A stretch of 64,000 nt of DNA from contig CM055099.1 of NCBI GenBank assembly GCA_029204225.1, positions 58,415,982 through 58,479,981 on the forward strand, read 5' to 3'. This document shows positions 43,160 through 54,560 of this stretch, one piece after another; position 1 is the stretch's first letter, and each line of letters begins with the position of its first letter. The DNA is from Diphasiastrum complanatum (Eukaryota; Streptophyta; Lycopodiopsida; Lycopodiales; Lycopodiaceae). Both the position numbers and the translations under genes were made by a program. The notes below the pieces were generated by a model. That model ran no database searches. It saw only the letters and a list, made by a program, of their open reading frames with translations, and had not been told where the DNA came from.

Positions 43160-44484
43160 CTATTGTGATTCATAACTGACGTGACGGGCAGGTAGGATCT
43201 TAGTTGGTTGTTTTGGATAGTCTTTGAAACTGTGTTTTCGGATACAGTCGGGACACTCAGCATGGTACTGGGTCTTAACTGGACAATCAACTATGAAGTG
43301 GCCAGTTTCACCATAGATGAAACATCTGGTGTGCAGTGGCCCTTGTATAACGGCGTAGCCATCTTGTATGGCTAGTGGTTTTGCACTTGCTGGTGGATAT
43401 TCATGATAAGACAAGGCATTTCCAGATTGTGATGCGTGTTCTTCATATTGTTAAACTGTATGTGCTTGGATAGGTCGATATGAAGGACAAGCATCAACAG
43501 GATGCGTAGCCCAGCAGTGTGGGCACCATATTGTTTTTCGTCTATAAGGTACCTGTGCAGGGTTTGACTGACCAGGCATATTGCTTTGGATAGACTTCAG
43601 GGTAGTTTGAAACTCATTGGTGAGTTTCTCCATTTGAAGTTGGTGTTGCTTACTAAGCAACGCCAGCTGTGATTTCCAAAGCTGATCTCGGGTGTCCTCG
43701 ATCGGCTTCGACTCATGGATAGGAGCACGTGGTGCTTGCCTTTTCCTAGATTCGTCAATATCTGATCCTTCATCTTCTTCCTTGATGGCATCAGACATAG
43801 CTAACTTTAGGCTCGTATATTCATCATTGGATTTAAGCTCGCATCTAATCCATCTTGGAAGGCCAACTAATAACCAAATGATGAGCGTCTATTTAGAGGG
43901 CTGTTCTTGTACTTGACTTTTGAGATGTTTGAAACACTCAATATAGTCTCGTACTTGTTCGTCTTTTGTCATTTTAATATTACTTATCTTGACAAAAGGG
44001 CTTTCTATCAAGCGAAATGGCTTGAAGCGTTTGATAAAGGCCTCCTTCAAGAGTGACCAGTCATGTTTATCTTCACGATCAAGTTTAAAAGCCATTCTCA
44101 TGCTCGATCGATCATGCTCATCGAGAAGAGTTGAATCATGGCATCGGGTGATGTCTCACCATATACGTCACATGCATTCTCAAAGATTTGCAAAAATCTT
44201 TGAGGGTCCGAACTACCGTCAAACTTTGGCAGATCTAGTTTGTGTGTACGTCTCTCATGATGAGTATTGTGGGTAGCAGAGACTCCATTAAGGTTGGGAA
44301 CATAAGTTCTGGCTCGCAAGGACTCGGCTCTATCATGTTCTTGTCCTTCGAATGGGTTTGTGGATGGCTCGTAGGGTTGGGACTACATTCGGTAGAATCT
44401 ATGACGTCTAATTTGTTCAGCTATAGGGGACCTGATCTCGTATGGATAATCTTCTGGGATGTCAGGATCTGTATTGTCAGCCAT
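43160..44484 (-). pseudogene. Ty3/gypsy gag fragment
   Basis: On the minus strand ATG at 44484 (MADNTDPDIPEDYPYEIRSP) begins a gag with THKLDLPKFDGSSDPQRFLQ, DDKHDWSLLKEAF-like and DEQVRDYIECFKHLKSQV motifs. It continues as a Gln/Lys-rich linker (43798-43451) with CPHCWATHPVDACPSY and a knuckle CFIYGETGHFIVDC, whose second Cys is Tyr, then CPDCIRKHSFKDY. Stops and frameshifts break it into four pieces. Nothing of protease or RT follows at lower coordinates. Confidence 0.75.
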
Positions 44485-44526
44485 TGGGTATTGTTGTGTC
44501 TTTTTTGTGTTGGGTATGTGTTTCTG

Positions 44527-44606
44527 GTGTTTTTGGATTTTTTTAGGGTTTTTGGTGTTTTTGGATTTTTTAGGGTTTTTGGTGTTTTTTGGATTTTTTT
44601 AGGGTG
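44527..44606 (+). repeat. Short tandem repeat with telomere-like TTTAGGG
   Basis: About three copies of a ~27-bp unit, GTGTTTTTGGATTTTTTAGGG. Each includes one TTTAGGG. It lies just upstream (minus-strand sense) of the gypsy gag start. Confidence 0.7.
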
Positions 44607-44784
44607 TTGAAGGAAGTGAAGGTGGAGACTCAGTATAGAAAGGGCTTTCTTTTGGTATGAGTGTTGTTTTTTGAAAAAAAAAATTGGTATTCATGTCTTC
44701 TTTTTTTTTCAGACACAAAGGTGTTGCGAAGATGGTGGTTTGGTCAAAATGGCAATCAGAGGTGTTGATCAAAAGTTATGCTCC

Positions 44785-45481
44785 AGTTGAGATGGGTGTT
44801 AATTGATCCGGTCGAGCTTTGACCTTATTGCTTCGGTTGAGCTTTGATTGAATTCCTCCGATCGAGATTTGATTGTTGTCTTCGGCTCTGGTTGAGATTT
44901 GAGCAGGCGCATCGGCTCCGGTCGAGATCACTTCGGCTTCGGTCAAGATCATTTTAGCTTCAGTCGAGATCTGAACTGACACTTCCACTTCGGTCGAGAT
45001 CACTTTGGCTTTGGTCGAGATCTGAATGGAAACTTCGGTTTTGGTCGAGATTTCAGCGGTACTTCGGTCGAGATCTCAGGGAGCACTTCGGTCGAGACTC
45101 CAGCGTTACTTCGGTCGAGATCTCAGGGAGCACTTCGGTCGAGACTCCAGTGATACTTCGGTCGAGATCTCAGGGAGCACTTCGGTCGAGACTCCAGCGA
45201 GCGCTCCGGTCGAGATTCCAGCGAGCGCTCCGGTCGAGATGGGATGCACTGTGTCAATTGAGATTTAACTGAGCACTCCGGTTGAGATGTGAGCATGAGC
45301 TCCGGTTGTGATTTTACTAAGAGCTCCGGTTGAGATGTGAGCGTGATCTCCGGTTGAGATTTTACTGAGAACTTCGGTTGAGATTTGAGTTGGGCTCCGG
45401 TTGAGATGTGAGTGTGAGCTCCAGTTGATATTTGAGCTGGAGCTTCGGTTGAGATGTGAGCATGAGCTCTGGTTGAGATTT

Positions 45482-45482
<1 letters not shown>
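44785..45482. repeat. 24-bp minisatellite, core TCGGTYGAGAT
   Basis: About 700 bp of head-to-tail units near 24 bp. The central part (about 45050-45240) shows a 47/48-bp dimer: a CTTCGGTCGAGATCTCAGGG unit alternating with a CTTCGGTCGAGACTCCAGCG unit. Outer parts are more diverged, with TTGAGAT replacing TCGAGAT. Related motifs continue to about 45620. It sits between the gypsy gag start and an uncharacterised region, so it may be part of that element's leader or LTR. Confidence 0.85.

Positions 45483-45483
<1 letters not shown>

Positions 45484-45512
<29 letters not shown>
45484..45512. repeat. (TA)n microsatellite
   Basis: A run of about 14 AT dinucleotides at the end of the minisatellite. 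Confidence 0.9.
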
Positions 45513-45516
<4 letters not shown>

Positions 45517-46457
45517 GCACCTGCGTTGCGTCAGTCAAGATGGTAAGAGAGAGAGGCTCGACTGAGATGGAAGAGAGGGTGTTCGGTTGAGACGTGAGAT
45601 AGGGTGCTCGACTGAGATGATGACGGAGGGAGGTGGAGACGATGGATAAGCTATGGGTAGAGGATGATGTAGAAGGAGCTGAGGATGTATACAAGGCGTG
45701 GGGATGGTGTGTGCAGGTCGTTCTGAGCTATGAACAGATCTGGAGGCATTTCAGATTGCGTGCATGGGTCCGATCAAAGATAGTCTTACAGCATATGTCG
45801 TTTCAGAATGTGAGTGATGCAAGTGGATCTACTACCAAATATCTATCAAAACTTCCAAAAAAACTACCAACAATCAGATTTAATAGAGATGAAGTAGATT
45901 ACTAGTTTGCAAAAGTTAAAAAATCAGAGAATCTCAAGATCTCATCAAAAAACACTCTAAAAGAGCACGTTTTTCATGATTTTTGGAGATCCCTTGGGAG
46001 ATAGCTCTTGAAACTTGGACAATCACTAGATCTGACCTAGATGCATCCATGAATATCTTTGCGAGAGTTCTTGATAAAAAAAACATCATTTTTTAGTGTA
46101 TGTGAGGGTTCCAAGAAGCAGAATCTTCAGAACCTTCGCAGAGCATCAAGAACGTCAAACCAACTTTTGCAAGGGGCATAAATGGAATCAGAGCAGTGAA
46201 ATTAGCCTGTCTACTTGGTTTGATCTTGAAAATCCAATCACAAGAACATGTTGTATGAGCATTCACTCTCTGCGAGGATTGAACCCTCGCAAACTGTTAG
46301 AACCCTCGCAGAACCTTCGCAGGGCAGTCAAATCACCTTCTGAACTCTCACAGACATCCCTGAGGTCTTAAAATTTTGTGAAGAAGGTCTCTGCCAAACT
46401 TTGGGTGGAACTGAACAAGGAAAAGTGGATTTTGCCTAAGTCGCACTCTAATTGTCG
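45513..46457. other. Unassigned; repeated CCTTCGCA/CCCTCGCA motifs
   Basis: No coding homology. Between 46120 and 46330 the motif GAACCYTCGCA or its complement occurs several times, upstream of a TATA box. It could be the U3 of an LTR. Confidence 0.4.
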
Positions 46458-46466
46458 CTATATAAG
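46458..46466 (+). promoter_or_regulatory. Candidate TATA box
   Basis: CTATATAAG in a pol II-like setting, about 250 bp before an ATG (46718) in a CAACATGGCC-like context. That frame closes after 12 codons. Confidence 0.45.
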
Positions 46467-46796
46467 TGCTGAATTCAAGTCATTTGTCACCTTTGCTAGC
46501 GAAGCTCTGTTCAAATTTTCACTGAAATTTCCAAGTGTTTTGAATGCAACCAAACTTCATACAAGCAATCATCTGCATACTCTGAATTCAAATCTGCGCT
46601 CTAAACTGCTGTTCTTACCATTCAACACTTGTTATTCACAGTTTTTCTTGTTTTCACCTCTTTTTGTCTTTTCCACCATTTTTTCTAATTTTTTGCACTT
46701 TAACTATCACTGCTAACATGGCCTCCTCATCTTCTAACTACTCTAGCACCAAATAGGTTTCAGTGCGAAATACCATCAACCACCCAAATTTGGCCC

Positions 46797-47129
46797 TTGC
46801 CTTCTAAAGCCCTGATTAAACCATGGCTCCAAATTGTAGGCTCACTTCTTGAAGCAATGGGTCTGTACTCGACGCTTTTTAATTCTGACATTAACATGGG
46901 CCTCGCCCTTTATGCTTACGCCACCTGGGATGCGAAAAAGTTGTGTTTCCACTTTTTGTACCAAGGTACCACATACAAGGTACGGATTAACACGGACTCG
47001 ATGGTCCACGTCAGCATTATGTCCGGTGACCACCAGCCCATCTCCCATCATCAGGAAAAGCCCCTGATCAAACCTTTCATCACCCAGACTGCACCAGAGA
47101 TTTTGATTCAACTAACAACAGTTACCTGA
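46797..47129 (+). CDS. Unrecognised 110-codon frame
   Basis: Encodes a neutral protein-like sequence (for example LLEAMGLYSTLFNSDINMG and ATWDAKKLCFHFLYQGTTYK) that reads like coding DNA rather than a shadow. I do not recognise the family. It is +1 relative to the ATG at 46718 and may continue a broken frame. The region ends at 47302 where a copia LTR remnant starts. It could be the gag start of an LTR element or a captured gene piece. Confidence 0.3.
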   Translation: MPSKALIKPWLQIVGSLLEAMGLYSTLFNSDINMGLALYAYATWDAKKLCFHFLYQGTTYKVRINTDSMVHVSIMSGDHQPISHHQEKPLIKPFITQTAPEILIQLTTVT

Positions 47130-47301
47130 TAGAGGCTATCACGGAACCAGTCATACAGATGGCTATGCATCTGTTGAACAACTTTTTGGTTGTTTCAACA
47201 TTTTGCAAAGACATAATCCAGTCCACGCTATTGAGTCAGATAGTGGAGTCCTTTCTGGGATTCCCTGGCCCACCGTTGTGCCATATAACTGCCAATCCTT
47301 A

Positions 47302-47927
47302 TCAGTTTTAGTTTAGAGTGAATTTGTCAGTGTCACACTCGTTGGCGAAATGACATTCTACTCTTTGGTTGTGTTCTGTTCGTTGGCAGACTTTCATACA
47401 CAGCTATGGTGTCTTTTCTTTCTTACTCTATTCGCTACGTCTCTCTCTGTCTCTTATAGATCTCTGTATTCACTATTTTATTATGATCCTGAGAGGATTG
47501 TTTATACCTCCACTATGTGGAATTTACAAGATAGCTAAACATAGAATCACATCACTAGTTAACGCTAATCAACTAGTTAGTTAGTCTATGTCGTTGCTAC
47601 TCGTTTCAGCTGGGCGTGAAGTCCGTTGAGCTGCCAGCTGGCAGCGCGAAAGATTTTCCTTTGTCTGTTTTGTAATCTTCCATTTGCTTTCGTTCTTTTG
47701 GTAGTTTTCTTTTCACGTCCCATTTTCAACTTTGCAGTCCTGGAGGTGTGTTTGCGATTCGCGATTGATTTGCGAATCATTTGTGCTTTGAGTCAAAGAC
47801 ATGTTGACTGTCATGAATTGTTCTTGTTCGTGCTTTGAGTCAAGGTCATGTTGACTGTTGTAAATTGTTCGACCTTCCTGTCTTGTTCGTGATGTGACAA
47901 AGTTGTAGGAGTTCACCATTTTTTACA
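47302..47927 (-). repeat. Element G 3' LTR, outer end missing
   Basis: Aligns with 50795-51338 (shared GTCAGTGTCAC and ACTAGTTAGTTAG blocks). On the minus strand it begins TGTAAAAAATGG at 47927, preceded by the AAGAGGGAG tract at 47928-47936. Confidence 0.75.
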
Positions 47928-47936
47928 CTCCCTCTT

Positions 47937-49650
47937 GAACCTTGTAGCTTTGTTCATTTAATCCAATTGCCTCTCTTTGCTTGGTAAAGAGTGGCTTGTC
48001 GAGCGGTTTCGTGAGGAGATCTACAATCATATTTTCTGATTTTATGAACTGGACCTGGAGCTCTCCTTTCGAGCATATCTAGCTGATTGCAGCTCCGCAT
48101 GCTATCGTACATCCTCCAGTAATGGACTTGCTGTCATCTTTGCAGCTCACCCAGCTCGCATTACTTTAGTGATGCAGCTTGAATCCTTTCTCTTTGTTTC
48201 TAGCTCTGTAGGTTAATCCAACATTCTAGGTACCCTTTAGATACTGTAGGATTCGTTTGGCCATTTTCCAATGTGCTAGACCAGGATTGGAACAGAATTG
48301 GCTCAATGCGTAAACAGAAAAGGCTAGATCGGGTCTGGTACAAATTATTAAGTATATCAGACTACCGATTAAGTTCTGTTAGGATATACCTGCCATCTTC
48401 TGTTCTTTCTCTTCTGTTTTTGGGCAATCCTATTTCATGAGCTTGGCTCCAGCTATCATTGGTGTGGCTTTCTTTTCATAGTCCATCATGTGGTACTGCT
48501 TCAGCACTTTTATGGCGTACTCTGACTAACTCAAGTGCATTTTGCTATTTGTTCGATCTCTTCTGATCTCCAACCCTAGGCATTTTGTTGCTTCTCCAAG
48601 ATCTGTGATCTCGTAGTTTTCAGAAAACTAACTCTTCGTGTCTTTGATCAACATCAAGGAATTTCTTATCATCAGCGAATCATCCACTAAAATGGTCAGT
48701 ATCACAAAATCCTTTCATACTCTTTTGATGTAGACATTACAGTCTGGTTGAGTAGGATTGAAGTCTAGAGACTTTAGAAGACCATCAAGCTTTTTGTACC
48801 AGGCTCGTGATGCTTGTTTTAGACCATAGATGCATCTTTGCAATCAACAAACATATTGTCTGTTGTAGGGGTCTTCATAGCCTTCAGGTTGTTTCATGAA
48901 AATTTCTTCCTCTAGATCTCCGTGGAGAAAGGCTGTTTTCATGTCAATCTGGTGAATTTTCAGATTGTACTGTGTGGCGTATGCAAGGAGCAGCCTTATG
49001 CTTGTCATCTTGACCATGGGCAAATAGGTGTTGAAATAGTCGACACCATATTTTTGCATATAGCCCTTCGCGACAAGTCGTGTCTTGTAGCGGCCAATGG
49101 TGCCATCTGATTTCAGCTTCTTCTTGTGCATCCATTTGCAGTCGACTACTTTTCTGTTTTCTGGCAATGGCTCTAATGTCCATGCCTTGTTTCGCCTCAT
49201 CGACTCAATCTCTTCTGACATTGCCTATTTTCAAAATTCTCCCTCTGGACTCTGGATAGCTTCTTGGTATGTAGCTGGTTCTTCTGTGAAGCTGCAGTAC
49301 TCGAACTGCATGTCTTCGCTCCATTGAAGATTGTCAGAATAGCAGTCTGGAGGTCTTCTTTGTCTGATTGACCTTCGAGGTTCGTTTTGTCGCTACTCGA
49401 AAATTTCTTGTTCGTGGAATCGATCCTCTGTTTCCTTCTGCTCCATAGTCTGAGGTCCTGCATTCTGATTTGATGACTATCCTCGATCTCTCTCTTGAAT
49501 AGGCAGCAGTGTGAAGATCTCATGGCCTCTTTCGTCTGTCAGTCCAAGGAATGTGGACTCATGAAACTTCACATCTCTGCTTGAAACAACCTTCTTCATG
49601 GCTGGATCGTAGGGCCTGTTGCTCCTGAATCGATGAGCACATCATAGTCA
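47937..49650 (-). pseudogene. Element G integrase tail, RT and RNase H, broken
   Basis: Minus strand from the right: KKVVSSRDVKFHESTF (integrase end), SIRQRRPPDCY, RT in an open stretch 49221-48844 (RYKTRLVAKGYMQKYG, HQIDMKTAFLHGDLEEEIFM), then RT with LVDDSL in place of YVDD and SLIYLIICTRPDLAFS, and RNase H with ISW followed directly by LQVQFIKSENMIVDLLTKPL. The middle of RNase H, including SSTEAEY, is deleted. Several stops. Confidence 0.75.
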
Positions 49651-49743
49651 TGTTTGGAGTAGCTTGTCGAAGCTTCGTTGAGTATCGTGAAAGCTTCGTC
49701 TCCTCTTTCTGCATCTTTGGAAGATTCTGCAATGTTTGCTTTT

Positions 49744-50514
49744 TCAGCTTTTTGTTTTTTTTTTTGGATTGAATCTGTAGTCGTATGCAGATTGCCCTTT
49801 CTTCTTACAGTGCATGCAAGGTATTGCTGGATTGAACCAACATTTGTTGGCTGTATGGCCTGGTTTGTGGCAGTGATCGCAGGAATAAGATTGTTGATTC
49901 GAGGACTTCGTCTTCTCGAATCTTGGCTTGTTTATGTTCTTCTTCTTGCCTTTCATGAAGAGAGCCTTCTCTTGATCACTGCTTCCCTCTCATCAGTCTC
50001 TCATCAGCGATAAGACCGACTGCTTTGTCGAATGTCATATCTGGTAGAGAGATTTCATGAAGTAGATCAGCTGTTGTGGTGCTGGGATCTGGTGCTCCTA
50101 TCCTGATGCAGCGAGTTGAGCGAAGATCGTTCTGATCTTCTCAATGTGCTGATCCAACTAGTTGCCATCCCACCGTATTGATTGCAACTGATTGTGAAGG
50201 TGCATGACTGAAGCTGCAGTCCTCACTTCATACTTCTGCTTTAATCTTTCCCATGCTGCATGGATGCTTTCGCAGTCTTCAATCTGCATGAGTAGATCTT
50301 CATTTATGGACGAAATGATGATCGCCATTGTGCGCTCATCCTTTTTGATCCATTCAGCTCTCCTCAGGTCTCCCTCTGGAGGCTGCACCTCTGAGAGCTT
50401 GGTCACCGACCAGATGCCTTCGCCCTTCAGGAGTGTTTTGATTTTGGTTTTCCAGATTCTGTAATTTGCGCCATCAAGACTGAATGCTACTCTGGTCTGA
50501 ATTGTCATAGCCAT
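49744..50514 (-). pseudogene. Element G gag with two zinc knuckles
   Basis: ATG at 50514 (MAMTIQTRVAFSLDGANYRI) starts a copia gag of 118 codons up to a stop at 50158. Further gag follows in other frames, and then an open piece with CDHCHKPGHTANKC and a second, degenerate knuckle CMHCKKKGQSAYDY in which the His and last Cys are lost. Between this and the integrase tail about 100 bp remain, so protease and integrase core have been deleted. Confidence 0.75.
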
Positions 50515-50566
50515 ATTATGTTGTCTGGAAGAATCACTGCTGGGATATCAGTAGTGACAATCTGGT

Positions 50567-50579
50567 GGCTCTGATACCA
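50567..50579 (-). other. Element G primer-binding site
   Basis: GGCTCTGATACCA on the plus strand, directly before the LTR at 50580. Confidence 0.8.
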
Positions 50580-51338
50580 TGTTTTGAGAGCACGTGTGTG
50601 GGATTGATTCGTGTTCATCCTCACTTCGTCTTCTTTATTGCAAACAATTTTATGTCTTTTAATTTTCTTTTGTGCGGAAGCCCTTACAGGATCCTAGACA
50701 CTCGACTACGCATCACAGAACATATTCTATGCTAGCAATTATGATATACATCACAAGACAAGATGCACGAAAATAGAGTGACTGAATTATCAATTTTAGT
50801 TTAGAGTGAATTCGTCAGTGTCACGCTCGTTGGCGGAATGACATTCTACTCTTTCATTGTGTTCTGCTCGTTGGCAGACTTTCATACACAGCTATGGTGT
50901 CTTTTCTTTCTTACTCTATTTGCTACGTCTCTCTCTGTCTCTTACAGATCTCTGTATTCACTATTTTATTATGATCCAGAGAAGATCTTTTATACCTCCA
51001 CTATGTGGAGTTTACAAGATAGCTAAACATAGAATCACATCACTAGTTAATGCTAATCAACTAGTTAGTTAGTTTGTGTCGTTGCTACTCGTTTAAGTTG
51101 GGCGTGAATCCAAGCCGTTGAGCTGCCAGCTGGCAGTGCAAAAGATTTTCCTTCATTTGTTTTGTAATCTCCCGCTTGCTTTCATTCTTTTCGTAGTTTT
51201 TGTTTCGCGTCCCTTTTTTGGCTTTGCAGTTCTGGAGGTGTGTTTGCGATTTGTGAATCGTTCGTGCTTCAAGTCAAAGACACGTTGACTGTCGCGAATT
51301 GTTCTCATTCGTGCTTTGAGTCAAGGTCATGTTGACTA
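50580..51338 (-). repeat. Element G 5' LTR, outer end missing
   Basis: On the plus strand begins TGTTTTGAGAGCACGTG and matches the left LTR from about 50795 to 51338; then unrelated RT sequence begins. Confidence 0.75.
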
Positions 51339-51345
51339 ACTGAAA

Positions 51346-52090
51346 GTAGCATCTATTCATAGTTAGGCACCTATCTAGTGATCTAATCCTTGTTGACAGG
51401 CAGGAGGGCTATACTACGCGAGATCTTCGACCCTACAGGTGCTTCTTACTCTTGAGCATGTATCCCTCTGGCTATGACATATAGATCTCCTCATTGATAG
51501 TTCCATTGAGGAAGGCAGTCTGGACATCCATTTGGTGGATTTCGAAATCGACTGTAGCTGCAAAGGAGAGTAGTAGGCGAATCAAAGCATGCTTAATGAT
51601 AGGGCTGAAGGTCTCTGAATAATCAAGATTGGGATCTGGGAGAAGCCTTTGGTGACAAGCCTGGCCTTGTATTGATTGAGACTTCCTTCAGCAACATCCT
51701 TTGCCTTGAATATCCATTTGCATGAAATAGGGTTTCGATCCTTTGGCAGCTCAGTAACAAGCCATGTTTGATTCTCAATAAGAGAATCGAATTCGATGTC
51801 CATTGCAGCTTTCCACTAATCAACATCAAATGTTGACATTGCCTCAGAAACAATGTTTGGTTCTTGCATAAAGTAGCATACCAGATCATCCATGAATCGG
51901 GATGGAGGCTGTCTGGACTGGTTTGACCTTATGGATTAAACTTTGGTCCTTTGATGTGAATCATCTTGTCAAGGGTCTGACTCATTGTCGGAGGAGTCGG
52001 TGTCGACCTTGGGATTCATCTTGATTTTGAAGTTGTCGATTCTTGAAGTCGATGGAGCTTTTCCTTTGTGGTCGATAAATTTGTCTTCTG
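51346..52090 (-). pseudogene. Copia integrase-RT linker and RT start, fragment (H)
   Basis: Minus strand: SIRSNQSRQPPSRFMDDLV linker, MDIEFDSLIENQTWLVTEL with DRNPISCKWIFKAK and NQYKARLVTKGFSQ (51803-51582), then in another frame QMDVQTAFLNGTINEEIYM followed by a stop. A different lineage from G. It is truncated at both ends. Confidence 0.75.
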
Positions 52091-52099
52091 TAGGAAAAA

Positions 52100-52800
52100 T
52101 AGTAATTATTCTTCCACAAAGAACAAGATGCAAATTCAAATAAATCAAACTAATACCAGTGTTTTCAATTGCAATTTTATCTAATCTATGTACTAATAGA
52201 ACAATATTTATTCTGATTGAATATGCGTGCGAAAATTATATGCGGAAGTAAGATACTGTATGCGAAAGTATGAGACAACTTATTGATCAAAAACAAAGTT
52301 TTATAACTCTGAATCTAATTCATCAATATACATTTCTTGCTGTCTTATTTCGCTGTTGTATCTCTGATTGAGTTGTTTTTCAACAAGTAGTGCAAATGTA
52401 TTTATATTGCTATAGGACAGGTCTTTTGGCCTTTTATTTACTATAACAGTAGAAATCTAACCATTTATGATGGTTGATATTCAAATAGATGCTCTGTTTC
52501 TAGGCTCGAATAAATTATGTTCGCGAATATTTCGCGATAGTCTGTCTCTTTGTCTCAGTTTCATGTTTCGCGAATTGTTCGCGACACTTGTCTCTTCACA
52601 ACATTTTCATCTTTTGCAAATTGTTCGTGACAGATGAAAATTGTTGAGCTTGAAGGAAGGTAGAATATTTCACGAACTGTTCAAGGTAGTCTTGCGACTT
52701 TTGAGGCTTGAACGAGAGACTGTTTTGCGAATCTTTTGTGAATCTTTTGTATTGGTCACGAATAGAAAAGTTACGAGTTTGTGTCTATTTCTTTCTCATC
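52100..52800 (-). repeat. Probable copia LTR remnant
   Basis: No frames. Features include GTGCGAAAATTATATGCGGAAG, like part of the G LTR, and several TTCGCGAA(N)nTTCGCGAC pairs at about 52515-52600 with decayed copies to 52750. Boundaries uncertain. Confidence 0.35.
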
Positions 52801-52879
52801 ATTTGTCAAGTAAACTGCACATTTTGTTGGTAGAATCAAGATCTGTCTGATCAATTGTTCTAAGGATCCACATGTGTAA

Positions 52880-54041
52880 CTGCATGCATGGATATTGCAT
52901 GTACCAAGAATATCTTGTATTATCATCTACAAAGGAAACAAAACAATTTGCTCCTCCTTTGCTCTTAGTTGATGAGAAATGAACATGTTGCTTTGTTTTG
53001 ATGCTTGATCTAGGGAAAGGCCCTCTGTGTGATTTTGCCAAAACACAAGCTTCACAAGGTAGAAGCTCCCTTGACAGTGTCTTTGGTAGTCCAACAACTT
53101 TTCCTTCCTTGACCATAGACTGCATGGCTTTGAAATTGGGATGTCCCAATCTCTTATGCCACAGATCCTCCTGAAGAACCTTGGTCTCATAAGCAATTAT
53201 ATTTGAAATGTTAGCACTCTCCCTAGAATCTAGCTTGTACAACTTACCAATTCTAGATCCTCTAGAAATACCTTCATTTTATCTTGAGATTATACACTTG
53301 TCAACTTGAAACTTGACATCCAATCCACTATCAAACAACTGTCCTACACTAATGAGATTTTCGGTTAGTCTAGGTACATAAAGTACATCATGCAAGCAAA
53401 AAGATTTTAATGATGATGCATGCAGTGGAATACTACCTATTCCTTCAATTCTACACTCTACACTCTATATCATTAGCAGTATAGATTGATCTTTTTGCAC
53501 CTAGATATGGCATGAGACTAGTGAAAGAGTTTCTAGAACTAGACATATGGGAACTAGCCCCACTATCTATCCACCAGACTCCTTCATTCTTGAAAGGAAA
53601 AGATGAAAAAGTAGACATCATTAATGAATCGTCTCTTTCACTCTCAACACCCTCACACTCATCCTCATTAGTAAGGTTAGCTTGCTTAGATTGGTTCTTT
53701 TTCTTGAGACAGTTTGATGCATAGTGTCCTTTCTTGCCACAAACAAAATACTTGATCTTTGACAACTTCTGCTTGCCATTGGATGTTGCATCTTATGAGG
53801 ATTGATCCTCACTACCTTCTTTGACTTTGTCCTTCTTGAAGTGTTGTTGTCCTTTGCCCTTGCCTCTTGACTTGTCTCTAATGAAGAGTGCTTTGTCATC
53901 TCCACCATCTTTCAATGAAAGTCTGTTGATCCTCAGCATCTTGTTCTCTTGCCTGCTTTCTTCAGCAATGAGAACACCTTGCAGTGTCTCCAAGGATGGA
54001 AGTGAGAACATTTCACATGTGTGAACCAGCTTCAAGTACAA
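52880..54041 (-). pseudogene. Copia gag-protease-integrase N-terminal fragment (J)
   Basis: Minus strand: gag end (54041-53793), knuckle YFVCGKKGHYASNC in which the first Cys is Tyr, protease WWIDSGASSHMSSS (53765-53451), a frame break, then pre-integrase LWHKRLGHPNFKAMQSM, CEACVLAKSHRGPFP and the integrase start FVSFVDDNTRYSW (53242 to about 52915). RT is not attached. Similar to the element B/C lineages in protein sequence. Confidence 0.8.
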
Positions 54042-54281
54042 AGGATGAAGAGAATGAATGATTGCACACTAAACTAGCTGCTATTCCAAAAACATTCGCA
54101 TGAAGGCAAGAGCATTCATCATAATATAACTATCATTACACCTCAAATGGATCAAATGGAAGCTTTACTTGAAGAAGTATATCTTTGAGGTACAAAGCCA
54201 CCTTATTTATAATACAAAAGGCCTTCTAAAACTCGTGGAGAGAGAGAACAACCTAGATGCCACACTGCCTCTACCTCTCTA

Positions 54282-54560
54282 CTAGATGACAAAAAGAGAA
54301 TGACTAAGCTTATGCGCACTAAAACTAAGATTAGCCCTAGTGATAGTGAGCCATATTAAAGAGCCTATTAGACTTTTAAAAAGTGTGATGTCCTCAAAGG
54401 ATGCTTCATCACAAGTTTTAGTGCCTTTAACATTAGACTCCATAGGAGTATCTATTCTTTCACAATCTTGCATTTTAAACTTCTTAAGCATAGATCTTAC
54501 ATAACTTTCTTGAGAATTGAAAGCTAAGTCATTAGAGATCTTAGTCTCTAATCTAAGTAC
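54282..54560 (-). pseudogene. Copia RT C-terminal fragment
   Basis: Minus strand 54491-54282: LKKFKMQDCERIDTPMESNV, EASFEDITLFKSLIGSLIWL, TRANLSFS. This is the RT thumb and connection seen also in elements B and F. It lies on the gag side of fragment J, so it is a separate piece. Confidence 0.75.

Larger units (their letters stand above)
47302..51338 (-). mobile_element. Minus-strand copia deletion derivative (element G)
   Basis: Bounded by two related LTR remnants (47302-47927 and 50580-51338) in the same orientation, with a primer site and a polypurine tract. It contains gag, zinc knuckles, integrase tail, RT and a deleted RNase H. Protease and the integrase core are missing. Each LTR has lost its outer end: the left lacks the part matching 50580-50795, the right lacks the part matching about 47855-47927. 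Confidence 0.8.

Noticed and set aside
44785-45482. CRISPR-like array
   Set aside because: The units are head-to-tail and degenerate with no unique spacers; this is a minisatellite in plant DNA.
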